The notes beneath the pieces were generated by a model that was not told where the DNA came from, did no database searches, and saw only the letters and a program-made list of their open reading frames with translations. From assembly GCA_965153455.1 (NCBI GenBank), contig OZ234493.1, positions 32,788,213 through 32,852,212 on the forward strand: a stretch of DNA of 64,000 nucleotides, read 5' to 3'. Below are positions 32,705 to 45,813 of this stretch, in pieces (position 1 is the first letter of the stretch; each line of letters opens with the position of its first letter). Both the position numbers and the translations under genes were made by a program. The DNA comes from Sphagnum compactum (Eukaryota > Bryophyta > Sphagnopsida > Sphagnales).

Positions 32705-34577
32705 TCACTCTTGCAGGGTATGGAGTGCAGAATGGAGAGCATCTTCCAAGTACTTTTCTGCAGCTTCATACTCACGCTGTTTATCCTTAATGGCAAGCTC
32801 TGCCAGTGCCTTGTCCTGCCACACTCAATACTATTTCAGTTCTATTTCCTACATATCATGGTAGAACACACCTTGGTATTGCACTGACTGCCCTATCCTA
32901 GATGCAAATTCAAAATAGGCAATATGGCAGCAAAACTGTAGATTGCAAATGAACTGATGTATGTGAATCCCTGAAGGGTTCTCTGACCATGGAAACATTG
33001 CCCTAAAAGGACTTGCATCCCAGTTGAAACAAGGGCTACCTTGGAACAGCTGTGAAAGCACCATGCCTCTAGCTACACAGCAAAGCATCAGAAAAGAAAT
33101 TGCTTCTGTGTCCAAGAGCCGTACAGGGGGAAGGTCTTGGTAGCTGCGCAGGGTGTCAAGAATGGGCTTTGTTTTGCGCTCTAGTTCGTGACGATGCTCC
33201 ACCATAGCCATGAGAACACCATGGCTTATCTCTGGTGTGTATCCAAGTCGTCGAAGCAATGACTGTAGAAGGAGAGAAGTTCATTAAAACTCTTTTGATG
33301 ACACAAAGGAAACCTTTCCAGGGGCATCATCTACTGCAGCAACAGATTTGAATACAGGCATAACTATGAAAACTCAAAAGCAAAACCTTCCATTTCTGAA
33401 TAAAAAGAATCATAGTACTCATCTTGCATGCAATGATCTGACAAACTATGAACAATATGATTGTGAAGTAGAAAAGAAAAACAGCACCTTATAATTTGCA
33501 AGCTGCTGCAGGTATTGGCGTTCTTTGGAAGCCATCATTTTGAGGTTGGTTTGCCACTGCATCATGGGGCCCTCGTGTATTGCAACCTCCTCCTCCAGCT
33601 GAGCAAGCGCCCTTCACCCTTCCAATACTCAGGAAACAAGAGCCAAATCCAAAAAAGGGTTACAGAGTGGTGCACAGTGAAAAAGCACATTCCCTTCCTT
33701 GAAGTGGTCTACCAAAGTGCATGCTGGAGGACTCACCTTTTCAAGTAAGTGAGCCGAGCAATGGCCTTGCGTGTATTATCAAGCAGCAGTTTGGACTCCT
33801 TCTGCACTTTGGTCCTTTTCTCCTCCACATCAATTTTCTTCAGCGAAAGCTCCGTCATCGCCACAATGGCACTGCCAAGCAAGAAAGTAAGGCCCAGAAA
33901 AAAAAAACTCTCATTCCAAGCTTCATGCATTGGAGTGTCAAACAAGGTTTTGCTTGCTACCAATCATGGAAGTGCTCCAAAAGCTTCATGCATTGGAGTC
34001 AAATAAGGTTGTTTGCAAAATCAGGAGATGTTCCAGAGAGAAACACACATACCTACTGGTCTCAGTATCCTTCACATCTAACAAGTGAGCAACATTTGCA
34101 AGTGTCTGAGCTGCCATGACCCCACTTTGCGATAGATTCTCTTGTGATAGCCCTATGCACTCCAGAATCTCACGGAGCCTGGCTGCTGCAAGTGTGCCAT
34201 CATCCCCAAAAGCATTTGCATAATCAGCATTGTTGGTAAAGCCCAACAAAGAATTGAAAAAAAGAAAATGCAAGAGCAGCAAGAAGCTATCTCTGGCCTT
34301 GGCTGCGGTACTCGGCAGCTTGCTGCCGGAGATCGGTGGCAATCACATTGGCTGCATGAGTGCGATGTTGCGACAAAGTGGCAAGGCTGTGGAGGTGCGC
34401 CACAGTCGAAGGCGTATACTCAAACTCCGGCACTTCCTTCCCTACTGCTTCAAAGGCTCCTCGCAGCCATGTCTTCACCTCCCCAATGTGTGCCACATCG
34501 AAAACCCCATCGCCAGTTGCTGCTGCACCACTCCCACTCCCACTCCCACTCTCCATTGCACCAGTCACCCCTGCCAT
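32705..34577 (-). CDS. AUG1: Augmin subunit 1 (HAUS1-like)
   Basis: Six exons on the minus strand: 34577-34298, 34185-34053, 33871-33737, 33611-33488, 33262-33125 and 32815-32705. All phases close, giving 306 residues, close to the usual length of about 300. The start at 34577 precedes a Gly/Ser-rich leader. Conserved AUG1 segments follow in order: EVKTWLRGAFEAVGKEVPEF, AARLREILE...GLSQENL, TLANVAHLLDVKDTE, VEEKRTKVQKESKLLLDNTR, KAIARLTYLK, RLGYTPEISHG, ILDTLRSYQDLPP, and DKALAELAIKDKQREYEAAE at the C-terminus. Most of the protein is predicted coiled coil. AUG1 is part of the eight-subunit augmin complex, which recruits gamma-tubulin complexes to existing microtubules in the spindle and phragmoplast. 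Intron 1 (34297-34186) needs a GC donor, the only boundary that keeps YRSQ|AARL in frame. Confidence 0.93.
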
Positions 34578-34643
34578 CTTCCTCCCCAAAAACACCGATT
34601 TAGAAACCAAGTCTCACATGCTGTTCCTCACTCGTCTTGCCTC

Positions 34644-34660
34644 AAACCCTAACCCTAATC
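34644..34660 (+). promoter_or_regulatory. Telo-box tandem upstream of AUG1
   Basis: AAACCCTAACCCTAATC, two overlapping telomere-like units, about 70 bp before the AUG1 start codon and probably in its leader or core promoter. Telo-boxes occur in promoters of cell-cycle and ribosomal genes in plants. Function here is inferred. Confidence 0.5.
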
Positions 34661-34704
34661 CTGTTTGTTTACGACTTCACCAAGAGAGAGGGAGAGAAAG
34701 AGAT

Positions 34705-34730
34705 ACACACACACACACACACACACACAC
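34705..34730. repeat. AC microsatellite in the AUG1 upstream region
   Basis: Thirteen AC units, flanked by a GA-rich run, about 130 bp upstream of the AUG1 start codon. Confidence 0.9.
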
Positions 34731-37208
34731 AGAGGCAGAAGAGGCACACCACAAGTCTTCAGCTTCCTTTTGCTTCTCTCAATCATGCTGCAAACACACT
34801 TGGTGTTCGAGCATAACAGTATCACTGTGGTTTCCCATTGAAGTTCCCAAAGCTTAATCAAGTTGTTGCCATTGCTGTTCCACAATGTTGCCTTTTACAT
34901 TGTGTAGGGAACACTCCCGGTGTTGTCAGGTCGCACAACATACTCCCTTGTGCGCATGTGTGTGTGTTCGTTCTGTTTGAACATGGATTTGCTTTGCATT
35001 TTGTTGTGTTTGATGATTTTTATTAAATAGTCTACATACATAGGTTAATTTAATAGGTATGTTAACCTAAGCTAGTGTGTTGGATAAATAAATAGTCAAA
35101 AAGTTATGTGTCATTTTTTTAAAAATGATTATTAATATTATAGTCATAATTATTATTAACAATAGATTATTTAATACACATACACATGCATGTGAATTCA
35201 TGATTTCAAAAACTCATAGCACACAAAAAATATGGCATGCCATGACAAATATTGGTGTCATAAATTCAAAACACACAAAAAATCATGGATTGTCATGAAA
35301 ATTTGTGACACTTTGTTACCATGCCATGTCATCATCACATGGAAACAGAATCATTATTAGTCGCAAAGGACAACAATATTTTCAATTAGCTAATTAATGA
35401 GATTAATTCATCAAATCAATGACATGAATCATTTGCTACCCCAATTGTGTTTTGTTTTGTCCCTTTGTGATAGGGTGACATGCATAAAGAAACACATATT
35501 CGATTCAAGCGTTTTTTAACAGGCAATTAAAAAAACTTGCATGAAGAGTTTATTTTATGGGCCCAAGCTTTGGTGGCCAACTTGAACTCAATCCCTCTTC
35601 CCCAACATGATCTCCCAACTCACAAACATTTGTTTTGTAGTTTAGTTCTCGGGCATGCAGAGGAATACTCTTGGGCAGTTCACGCTTTGACACTATTTTT
35701 TCCTATATCCACGTCCTCCGACATCACCTCAGTTCTCACCACATTACACCCTAAATCAGGTGGCTACTTCTCGCTTTTCCTCAAAACACAACAACACATC
35801 TTGGGTTTTACAACTGGTTAATAAAACCACTATTGTCTTTTTTTACTATAATTATAACTACAAGTTCATGTGAATGATAAAGTAGTTGTAAAAGACATTA
35901 CGGTGCCACATGGCATTATCATTTTGCAACTACAGTTGATATCATGATTTGATGATTTTTACACAAATATCAAAATTTCAACAATGTATTTTTAATTATT
36001 CAAAATTAAGTAATAACAAAATTCCATTCATTTTTGCAACTTTTGGTGAATAATAACAACTTATGGTCGTATGATGTTAACATGGCATGCCACATGCTAA
36101 CGAAGTTGATTAGTATCGCAACACCTCATGATTTTTGACACTTTATAGAATTCCCAGGGTCATCAAAGGTTTAGAGAACTTTTAATCACTTTGCATTCAT
36201 TACTTCATGAACCTGAGGTCAAGCGTCATTGCTCTCTACTAGTCATCATTTTCCTGCATGTTCCATCTTTGTCATTCTTCTCACAATTGCCTTTTTCAAA
36301 TTTTCTTCATTAACAGAAGATTTTACCATGGTCTTGTGATTGAGAATGACTAGTTGTCAAGAAGCTAAGTCCTAAGAGTTTGGAGTCTTGGATCTTTGAA
36401 CTGTTTTTACTTCCTCCAAATTCCACATCCTATGTCAATCTTGTAAGGAGAGGTCCTACCGAAAACATTGTCAATGCCCATAACATGGAGGTTGACTGCA
36501 CTACCAATTTTATTATGATTAAGAATTTATCTTGTACCTTCACCTTTGTAGGCACTGCTTTTTGTTTTCTCATGGATTTGCTTGCATATTATGTATGATT
36601 GACAATGATACATACTTATGATCACTACATGTTTTGATCACAAATCACTAGCCCTCTCGGCAAATAGGAATCTGCATTGCATTCATTTGACAAACCTATT
36701 GTTTTCCTGCATCTAAAACCAATGAGTTTTAGATGATCCTTTTGTTTTTCAGCATCCCAAAACAAAGAGTTTTAGCTATCTTTCCTGCTTCTCAAATCTT
36801 TCATTTGTTCATTTTGATCTTGTCTTCAAAGTTTTTCAGTAGGGCTGTTAGCAACTTGGTGTTGGTGTGTTTCCACGCGTTCGCCCTTCACGACAATGTT
36901 CAAGTGCACAACATGTTTCTAATCTTGATCAGAGAAATGACCATGAGCAAATGTTAATCAATCACTTTCTGAAAGTCTTTGTTGTCAAACCAGTGTTAGG
37001 TGGGACTCCCATCAAACCCAAGTTAGAAGGCTGCCACATTCTTCACTGTGTTGTTGCTTGCATACATGACAACAGTGCAAACATACCCAACTGGTGATGA
37101 AAACAGCAAGGGGCTCTTTACTTAACAGCATGTAAGAAATTGTCACCCCGTACTGTATCAGAGAAAAAACAAGTAATGATTTTTTCTTTTAGCAATTGGA
37201 TGTGACTT
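34731..37208. other. Intergenic DNA between AUG1 and UTP21; no supported gene
   Basis: AT-rich DNA. Small open frames (35537-35821, 36380-36598, 36733-37097 on plus) have no recognisable motif or splice context. Around 35170-35320 short phrases such as CATGCCATGACA and CACACAAAAAATCATGG/TATGG recur. The last few hundred bases probably hold the 3' UTR of UTP21. Confidence 0.4.
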
Positions 37209-40200
37209 CTATAACTGAGTCTTACTGATAAAGCTGATCATACTCCGAGCTCTTTGGAACATGGTGTCCAATCGTTGCCAGGTAGTGGTTTGGTGGTGCC
37301 ATAATTTTGCTGCCTTCTCTTGCAAGAATGGTTGAGAAAGAATTGTCTCTGCATGAATCTGCAGACATTTCCACCTTAAGTCAGCTGACATTCTCTAGGT
37401 TCACCCTCAGAATTTGAAGCACCACATTCACATTTGTTCTTTGCATATAACCAACAGAGCAAGATTCCAGAGTCACCCACACATATTACCTCAAGGAAGA
37501 GCTGCATGAGTGCTTGAATGAACTCAAAGTTATTGTTGGATTTCAGCTCTGCTAATAGAAAGTCAAGCACCATGCCAATATCTTGCAATTCCTGACTCCG
37601 TGAGTCAATGTCATCATCTACAATCTCCATAACCCTAAACTCTGCATCCACTTCTGAGGGTGACATGCTCTTGATATGTACAACCAAGCTAGAGTCTGTT
37701 CATCATTTCCAGAAAAAAATTTCAGTGCCCATGCATGATGGTGTCTAAGACAAACAAGAAGGAATCTAGACATGGAGATCCAGCTGTCCCCAACCAGCAG
37801 AATCAGATGCACAAGCCACCCTGGTAAGGAAGCTTGATAGTTTACAGAAAGAATTACACTGAGCTTGAGCTTGTCGCACAACTCATACCATGACAAATTG
37901 TACCATAGCCATGTTCCCATTTAATTACAGGAAAACACAAGCTAAACATCAGAACCCCAAGAAGTTTCCTGTGATGAATTCTGAAGACAGCAAATGCTAC
38001 TGTACAAAACATAGATATATCAGTGTACCGAAGAGGTCAGAAATACGCACAATCTCCATTCTCACTGCATTCATACAGGAGATGAATGAAAAAAGTCTGG
38101 AAGTCATCACGCCCTGATCTTCTTATGTGTGACATCTCCACATTGTTGTCTGTTCCATTTCCAATATTCCCTGCTTCCTTTCCATTTGCAACTACAAATT
38201 CAGGTTTGCCTGAAAGTGATGGTAAACTGGGCAGGAAAAAAGGAGCCCTTTCTGGTTTCTTTGGTGCGCTTATAGGCTTGTTTCGGATCTGCCATCAAGA
38301 GACACAAAAAATTGTTAATGACCTTTTCTAGCAACCTCTCTGTGCAGGCCATGGAAGTCAAGCTCTTGACATTGATGTCCCACTAAGTATATCCCTCCAT
38401 GGTGGTAATGGTAAGAAGTGCAGATTTTAGTAGCATCCAATGCAGAGCTCAATATGATGGCCTACAGAATGAAGGAGTTCACAACAGCTTGGAACATTTT
38501 GTGAACATTCATGCCAGAGAAAGACCCTGGAGCAGCAGCAGCAGCTAGTTGCAAAATAGAAGATGAAGAAAGAGATGAGGACCACCTTAATTGTATCCAA
38601 ATTGATAAGGCCCTGCCATTGAGGTTTAGGGAGCATGGAAAGTGTGATCAAGTTTGGTGTGATCTGCTTGCTTTCTACTGAGATGGTCCCATCATGACTG
38701 TCATTAGCAGAGGTCATAATATCTTCAGCTGGCAACTCTGGCATTTTCTCCACCTCATCAATAATACCATCCTTTGAAGCAGAGACAGTAGGCATTGACA
38801 TGTCTCTCACAGCTTTCCCACTTCCTTGGACTACTAAGTCTGCAAACCCAGAATACAGCAATCTATTTGCCCTGTGCACAGTAAGAGAGATCTCAACAAA
38901 TTCAGCACCATACACACCAAGAGAATAAATGTATTGTGAAAAGAGTGTTGTCTGGCCCTTGTGCTCCCACACAATAGAAATACAATGATATTATATATCT
39001 CTGAGATTGCAGAGAAAAACTCCAGGGAACACTTTGAGGGTAACCCAACAATAGGTGCAGTCATAACCTTATGAGAAATGCTCACAAAGTGTCAGACCAT
39101 TACCTTCATCATGAATAGCAGTGATGGGTTGCCACAACTTCCCACTTAGTGTGGTATGTCTGAATAAGGCCTCAAGACAGGGCTGTCTCAGCAGTGCCAG
39201 GGTAGTTATTCAAGAAAGTTACTCACCATGTATAGATGCCATTGCAGTTCACATGTGAGGTGGCCAGCATGTCCATGCCTGGTGAAAGTGAGAGAGCTGT
39301 CACAGCTGTGCCCACATGCATGGCATCGATCTGCTTGGCGGCAACAACATCCCACACACGCACAGTGGCATCCATAGCTGCTGACAGTAGCAACTTGCCA
39401 TCTTCACTGAAGCACAAATCAGTGACACGATCCGTGTGACCCTCAAAAATTCGCACAAGACGTGCAGCCACAATGTCATATAGTCGTAACAACCTGTCAT
39501 CTGAAGCAACTGCTACAAGGCCTACATAAAGAGATCAGGAATATCAGCACTTGTAAGTGGGGGACAGTTTGCAAGAAACAATCTCCAAATGAACTTAAAT
39601 GCCTTTCAAAACAACAACTGTACAGCATCCATGTACAAAAGTTGCTATCAGGTTGCATTGGCTCAGGGAGCAATTCCCCAGATATATGATGAGAGGAAAG
39701 CTGACAAACCATTTCCTCGGTGTGTCACCATCTTCAGCACTGGAGATCCAACAGATACTATGGACTTGAGTTCACGTCCTTTAAAGCTCCAAACCTGCAT
39801 GAATGTATACAACCATTTCAATGCAGTTGCATTAACAACAAGAACCCTGCATAACTTCATAGTACCAAGTCATGAGAGGCATATAGCAATATAGCACAGA
39901 TGGCAATAAGTGACATAGCACCTTGCTTTCTTCACTAAAAGCACTCTTTCTTCCAATGCTCACAGACAATGTGATAGATTAAGACAACAGGAGACCTTGA
40001 TGAATCCATCATAGCCACCGCTTGTGAGCAATGAGTTGGTTGCATCAGAAGTCAGTCCAAGGACAGGCCCATTATGCCCACGCAATTCTCCAACTGCAGG
40101 ATCTTCAAATGTGCCTCTCCTTATCCCTGACTGCAAATTGAAACATTCGATCCACCCTGCTTCTGTTCCCAAAACTGCAAAAGTGCCACATGCACTAATT

Positions 40201-43200
40201 GCACAGCTCTGCACACCACACACCCTGACTAATAAGTTTTTCAGTGTGCTTGTCTTTACTCTAGGCATACATAATTCTCAACCTACCAAGAGCAGAGCTT
40301 CTATAACATTGTGTAAGACACAAGGAACCAAAAACCTCTGATACATCCCTCCTGATCCCTTTTCCTTTGAATCCATGATCAAGCACAGCCTGCTACAAGG
40401 CACCAGGTTGGTGTGAAAGAAATCTTCCTGTGAGTAGCATTCAATGCTCGACATGGACTGCTAGGATGTTCTGATCCTGGCCTTGTCATTATGAGGTAGT
40501 TGTATGTACTGAAATGCCAATAGTGTGCATGAAGCAACAAAATAGCTAATAACAAACCTTCACAGGTGCAGGATTATCCGGAGAAGGTTTGAGGACATGC
40601 TCGCCAATGACAAAGTTTTGCAGACTCCAAGTGTAGGCTACACTTTCATCCATGTGACAGGTGACCACATTACACCAATCACGTTCTCGAATTTCAACTG
40701 CATAGCATAACACAGTACTCAGAAATTCTTTCCAAGTTTGCTAGGATCCACCAGAATTGGTTCACAAAACATCAATTAATTTGAAACGCAATTCAACACG
40801 CAATTTACGTTTTGACCTGCATCAAATGCTACCACTGGTGGCAACTTGAACTCTCCATCCTGCCACATTGGACCAAGATGAAGTCAAGCAAAAACCCAAA
40901 GGAGAAAAAATCAACAGCACTTCATCCAATGCAATAGGCCTGCATTTTCTTACTACCATCAGCTACAAATTCTCAGAGCAAGAAATTGATAAGAAGACCA
41001 GAAACACATTCATCCCCATTCAACAAACTGATGTCATCTAGACTGGTCATTTCCAGGGTGACCGGCTCCTATCAAGTTGCAAAATCTGTGATGAGACTGT
41101 ACAAACAGATATCCTCAAGAAACTTTCCAATTTGACTCCCTAGGTGAAGTTTTCAGGACTGGTGGTTGACCAGCATATCTTGCACCCATGCAACTGTTCC
41201 CATATAACTTGTGGGTTTGTCCTAAATCAGGCATTAAAGTTGGCAAATATTGGTGGATCAAAGCTGACTTGCTGCACCAATCATGCTTGCAGGAAAAAAA
41301 AGTGTATTGTCCACAAAGAATCTAGTTGGCGACATACCTTCAATTTCATCTTTCGTGCACTTTTGCTTCCTTGTGAGAGTTCCCTACTTTGTTGATCCTG
41401 CAGAAAAAAGCTCCCAAATTTTACTACCTAAAGCTAAGCACTCTTAACTGCAGTACAAAGCCACAGAATTCCTCACATCAGCACAATTTATAAATTTGGT
41501 CAAACCTCCTAACCAACAAAATGGAGGTAGATCAACACTACAATTTGAGCACATTGTAATCTACTATATCTCCAATAATCTTCACCCAAAATCTGTAAAC
41601 CAGAGATTACTACTGTACATCCTTCTTGAATAAAGCTGGGTGTTCATGAATCGCACCTGAATAGTGGAGAAAACACGAAAAGATCGGTCCAGGCCACCAG
41701 ATAAAATGTGACCCCCATTTCCATAATACCTAAAAGATAGGAACAATAACACAGAAATCTTAACAATGCTGTACAGTGGAAGAGCCTGATTTTCTCATTT
41801 CTCCTGTCTCCCAGAGAGGATGTGCATCATAACTTCATGATAATTCACCCACATGATGCCATAAAATAAGGCGCTGAAGTTACCAGTTGAGTACTGTTTT
41901 CAAGGATCAGAAGAGACACAGCAGCTGACCTGATACAAGTAGGAGGTGCACTGTGACCACTCCGGAAGCGTAACAATCGGGCCTCACTATCACTGGTGTC
42001 AAAAATCCACATCTGCTCCATCAAGCAATGAATTTCCAATATCATTATTACCACAGCCTTCAGAGTGGCTTTCAGCTAAATCACTGATGTGCTTTCAAGA
42101 AGTTTCTTCTATGCTTCACTGTGACTGAGCACTTTAAACGCAGTGGGTCCTTGAACAAATAAAGCAATACAGACTCCTCATACAACCAGTCAGTTGCAGA
42201 AAAAATGAAGGCTGTAACAAGCAAGACATCACCGTCTTAAGTGTAAGGAGTCATTGACCAGACATATACAAGATTGCTTCAGTAGAGGACCTCATGACCA
42301 GAGGGAAGTTACCTTCAATGAGTTATCTGTGCCAGCACTGAGCAATACAGGCTCATTCGCCAAGAATTGAAGGGAAGAGACAGCTGATTCATGGGCACCC
42401 TTGATGACTGCCTGCAATTTCCTTTTCTCCAAATTCCAGATGCTGATCACACCAGAGATCCCTCCTGCTGCCAAAAAGGCCTGCCCATCTGCCAAGCCAA
42501 AGTTAATCTAGCAGGCTTATCACAACCCAAAAATTCATAAAAACTGGTTGCCATACTGATTGACCAAATGGGGTTTGACATGGAATCAGGAAGAGATATA
42601 AGAGGCCAGGGTTGCTGGTAACAGCCATGCCTAACACTCTGGAGCATAGATTTTGTAGAACCAGATAACCAAACTTCCAGCAAACACTATGTTGAACTCA
42701 AGGCCAATTGATGACTGATGATTAAACATTTCTGGAGAATTAACACAACTGCAGGTATACCAATTTTATTAGTTGCAAAGAAAAATAGCACAGAGTTTAG
42801 CAAGACATATCTGACTCAGGAAATGATAGACAATTTCATTAACAGATAGAATGACAAACACCAAAACTCCTTGAAGAGATAGATGGAGTGTCAATCTAAT
42901 CCAGTCAATCAAGGATAAGTCAATGACAGCATCATGACAAAACAGAAACATGGGAAACATACCTGTGCGGAAAGAGAGAGATGTGATGGGTCCTCCAGTT
43001 GTGTGAGAGAATGACACAACTGTCTCGTCATACCGAAGGTTGTGTACATGGATTTTCCCATCGCTACATCCAATCCCTACTGTATCAAGTGCTGGAGATG
43101 AGACACAGCAACGAACAGCTGAACCCCAACCCTTGAACTCATAAATCATTTTGCAGGTGCTGATGTTCCATAATTGCAAAGAGCCCTCCTCACTGCCAAT

Positions 43201-44572
43201 TAAAATCTGCCACCATGTACCGCCAACTTCAGGTTCAATGCCTGACAGTAGTCAAGCGGTCAAACATATCATCAAACAACTGACAGAAGAAGAAGAAGAA
43301 ACTGCAGTGCACTGAAACTTACCTTGTTGAGGTAAGTGTCAGGGTGCATGAGACAGGTTGGGGTGAAGGTATTCCGAAACACAAGCTCTCCAACTGGCTC
43401 TACCTGTGCACCTGACTCACTCCCACAAGCTGGCCAAACAAGTAACCGACCTTCTGCTCCAATACTCAAAATGTGCTGCCCAAATTGCAAAAGCAGCATC
43501 ACTTTCTCACTATGACCACTTAACGTTGCTACCTGCAATGATGGATAGATTGATAGATAACCAGTATACACAAGTTATTGCAATTGTGCAAGAAATTCCA
43601 TTGCGACTTGATGATCGTTCTAAGACAAAAACCCATTTACAGCAAACACAAACCTATCCATCTGGAAAGCACATTTGTGGCAAACTATCAATAAGGAAGT
43701 GCATTTTGCAGCAAACACAAAATGAAAACTATCAATCTGAAACATATTTGCAGGAAACAGAAAACTAGTTGTCAAAACTTGAGAATGCCAAAAACATTGG
43801 AGCAACATCCAGACAGATGAACCACAAAAACTACATTCAAGAGAATGGATCTTGATGCTAACTTTCACATCAAACCTCTGATCATCCTAAAACCTAAGCC
43901 CTACATAACTTTGGGGGACATGTGAGCTCACAACACAATAGGGATTCAGAAGTGAAAAATTGAAACAGACCCGGTGAGCTCGCTTGAACACCACAATGTG
44001 GTGTCCTGTGGCTACATATGTGTAGTCCCGGAGAGATGCTAATGCTCGTATCTTCTTTTCCAATTGTGGCCCTGCATCAAAAGCAAAATTGTGCAACAAC
44101 ATCAGATAACATCAGACAACGTGAGAGATGATGTTGTTGTACCAATACCTCTACCTCGCATGGCAAGCTGAAAACAATCTTGCAAGAACCAACTGAGGGA
44201 AAACAATTCTTCAAGAACGCAGAAAAGTTCACTGGAGAGATTTGGGACAATCGTGTTTTACCTACAATGACGAGAGCAAGGTTTGCACACTGCAGATACA
44301 AAAAAAACACACACACGAGAACAAAAAAGAATAACGCCGTCAGTAAAACGAGAAGCGACACAGCGACTTACTACAAAAAAAACAAGAGACCTGATCACAA
44401 GACATTGTAGTTTTTGTAGTGATGGATTCCACATCGCGCCACTTACATTGTAGATCTGCCAAGCCTTTCCGACGCTCACCGTCACGAAATTTTCCATGCC
44501 TCTCCTCTGTAAGGAGAAAGGCGTCCCATCCGTGACATATCCCAGTGCCCTGTAGGGCTCAAATATCCCCAT
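37209..44572 (-). CDS. UTP21: U3 snoRNP component UTP21 / WDR36 homologue
   Basis: Eighteen exons on the minus strand (5' to 3'): 44572-44447, 44289-44262, 44071-43971, 43532-43323, 43206-42963, 42488-42313, 42012-41930, 41729-41657, 41397-41338, 40859-40817, 40697-40558, 40208-39996, 39794-39710, 39521-39227, 38871-38586, 38288-38051, 37695-37490, 37358-37209. Lengths sum to 2757 and every phase closes, giving 918 residues, the family's normal size. The N-terminus is MGIFEPYRALGY. Two WD40 propellers follow (for example HPDTYLNK, GWGSAVRCCVSSPALDTV, MWIFDTSD, LRFRSGHSAPPTCIRYY, EIRERDWCNVVTCHMDE, GHTDRVTDLCFSEDGK). The Utp21 C-terminal domain starts near KPEFV...NIGNG and includes SSLVVHIKSMSPSEVD and NNFEFIQALMQLFLE. 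UTP21 belongs to the UTP-B module of the SSU processome, needed for 18S rRNA processing in the nucleolus. All introns use GT-AG. Confidence 0.97.
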
Positions 44573-44730
44573 CCCTTGCCTTTCTCCTCCACCGCACCGT
44601 AAGCTCTGTGATGATGATGATGATGATCCTCGCGCTTGTGTTCCCCTCCCCTATTAGAGCACGAGCAAAAGACAAAGCGCAAATACCCACCGCGACAACA
44701 CGCACGGAGAGGAAGGAAGAAACACACAGG

Positions 44731-44756
44731 ATTTAGGGTTTAGGGTTTTATGGGCT
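44731..44756. promoter_or_regulatory. Telo-box pair plus site II motif between UTP21 and the Tim17-like gene
   Basis: The minus strand (UTP21 sense) reads AAACCCTAAACCCTAAAT, two telo-boxes, about 160 bp upstream of the UTP21 start. TGGGCT, a site II element, directly adjoins it at 44751-44756. In Arabidopsis this pairing is known from promoters of ribosomal-protein and ribosome-biogenesis genes, which fits UTP21. Confidence 0.65.
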
Positions 44757-44914
44757 TGAGGACGAATGTTTTGCTTTTTGTGTGCTCTTCGTTTCAAGCG
44801 TTGATTTCTTCTCGGCATTTTCTGGATGGCAGTCCGTCCAGAAATTTTACCACCCTTTCATTGTTCTCCTTCTGTCTGGTGTCTGTCGCGCTTCCTGAAA
44901 TGCTCGGACCGTAT

Positions 44915-45118
44915 GTAGGAACAAAGAGCACTTTGATTGCTGTGCAGCATGGAAGACGCTCTGTGGTAATTCTCTTCTGTATGGGTACTTCCTCTCTCCC
45001 TGGATCACCACGTCCCTCTTGTTCTCTTTTTGTTACTTTGTCTTCCTGCTGCAAGATGCTGAGTTCCTGTTGGAACAAAGAGCTTCCTTGCTGTGCAGCA
45101 ATGGAAAGATACTCTGTG
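44915..45118 (+). repeat. Imperfect direct duplication, offset about 152 bp
   Basis: Copies at 44915-44966 and 45067-45118 share GGAACAAAGAGC, TTGCTGTGCAGCA and GGAA(A)GA(C/T)(G/A)CTCTGTG in order. The unit spans the region between UTP21 and the Tim17-like gene. Confidence 0.65.
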
Positions 45119-45474
45119 CGTGAATTAATCTTTTGTTTTGTTTTTGTCTTGACAACTGATGAGAAGAAAACTTGGTAGTATGTTGTGGAGATGTTTGTGG
45201 ATCAGTTTTGGCATCACATCGAAGATGATGACGATGAAGAAGAAGGTAGATGGAAATCAGGATCCAGGTTTATCAACATCAGATGCTTAAGATTTTGCTG
45301 GTGGTTTCCCACCATGATTTTCTGGCACAAAGATACTACACTTTGTTTGTGAAAATGAAGCACCCAGGCTCATGTGTGCCAAGCAAGCAAGTCCTGGAGA
45401 TGGAACTGAATACATACTTCAAGTGTACGCAGAGAGAAATTACACATGATTGTAAGTGGGTTGTTTTGGATAAT

Positions 45475-45680
45475 TTGTGATGAAGAAGGTGATGATGGTC
45501 TGACACATTTTGGTTAGCAAGGACTCTCATAAGCTTATGACTGCACTTTATTGTCATGTTACCTTCAAATTTGTTAACATTGTGGAGATTTCCCAATGTT
45601 TTCGTACTGCTATTCATGATGATGAAGTTGATGATGATGGCCTGACACTTTGTGAGCAATGACTCTTGAGCAGCGTTCTT
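45475..45680 (+). repeat. Imperfect direct duplication, offset about 139 bp
   Basis: GATGAAG...GGTGATGATGGTCTGACACA near 45480-45510 and GATGAAG...GATGATGATGGCCTGACACT near 45620-45650, each followed by a TTAGCAAGGACTCT or TGAGCAATGACTCT phrase. The TGATGA and CTGA words resemble C/D snoRNA boxes but the arrangement is not convincing (see rejected list). Confidence 0.6.
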
Positions 45681-45734
45681 GCAGTACATACAAAGTTTGC
45701 AAGAGAGACACAAGCATTGAAGCACAATCAAGAG

Positions 45735-45742
45735 AAACCCTA
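45735..45742 (+). promoter_or_regulatory. Telo-box upstream of the Tim17-like gene
   Basis: AAACCCTA about 72 bp before the proposed ATG at 45814, followed by an AAC microsatellite (about 45763-45783). Inferred leader or promoter element. Confidence 0.45.
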
Positions 45743-45813
45743 GTCTGTTTGATCTGAAAGCTAACAACAACAACAACAACAACAAGAAGCAAGAGGAAGA
45801 CAGAGAGTTGTGA

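Noticed and set aside
34230-34857. Plus-strand frames over AUG1 exon 1 and its upstream region
   Set aside because: Shadows of the minus-strand AUG1 exon and of the AC microsatellite.
45478-45660. Possible box C/D snoRNA pair (TGATGA and CTGA words)
   Set aside because: Spacing between the boxes is too short, no terminal stem is visible, and the words arise from a GAT-rich duplicated stretch.
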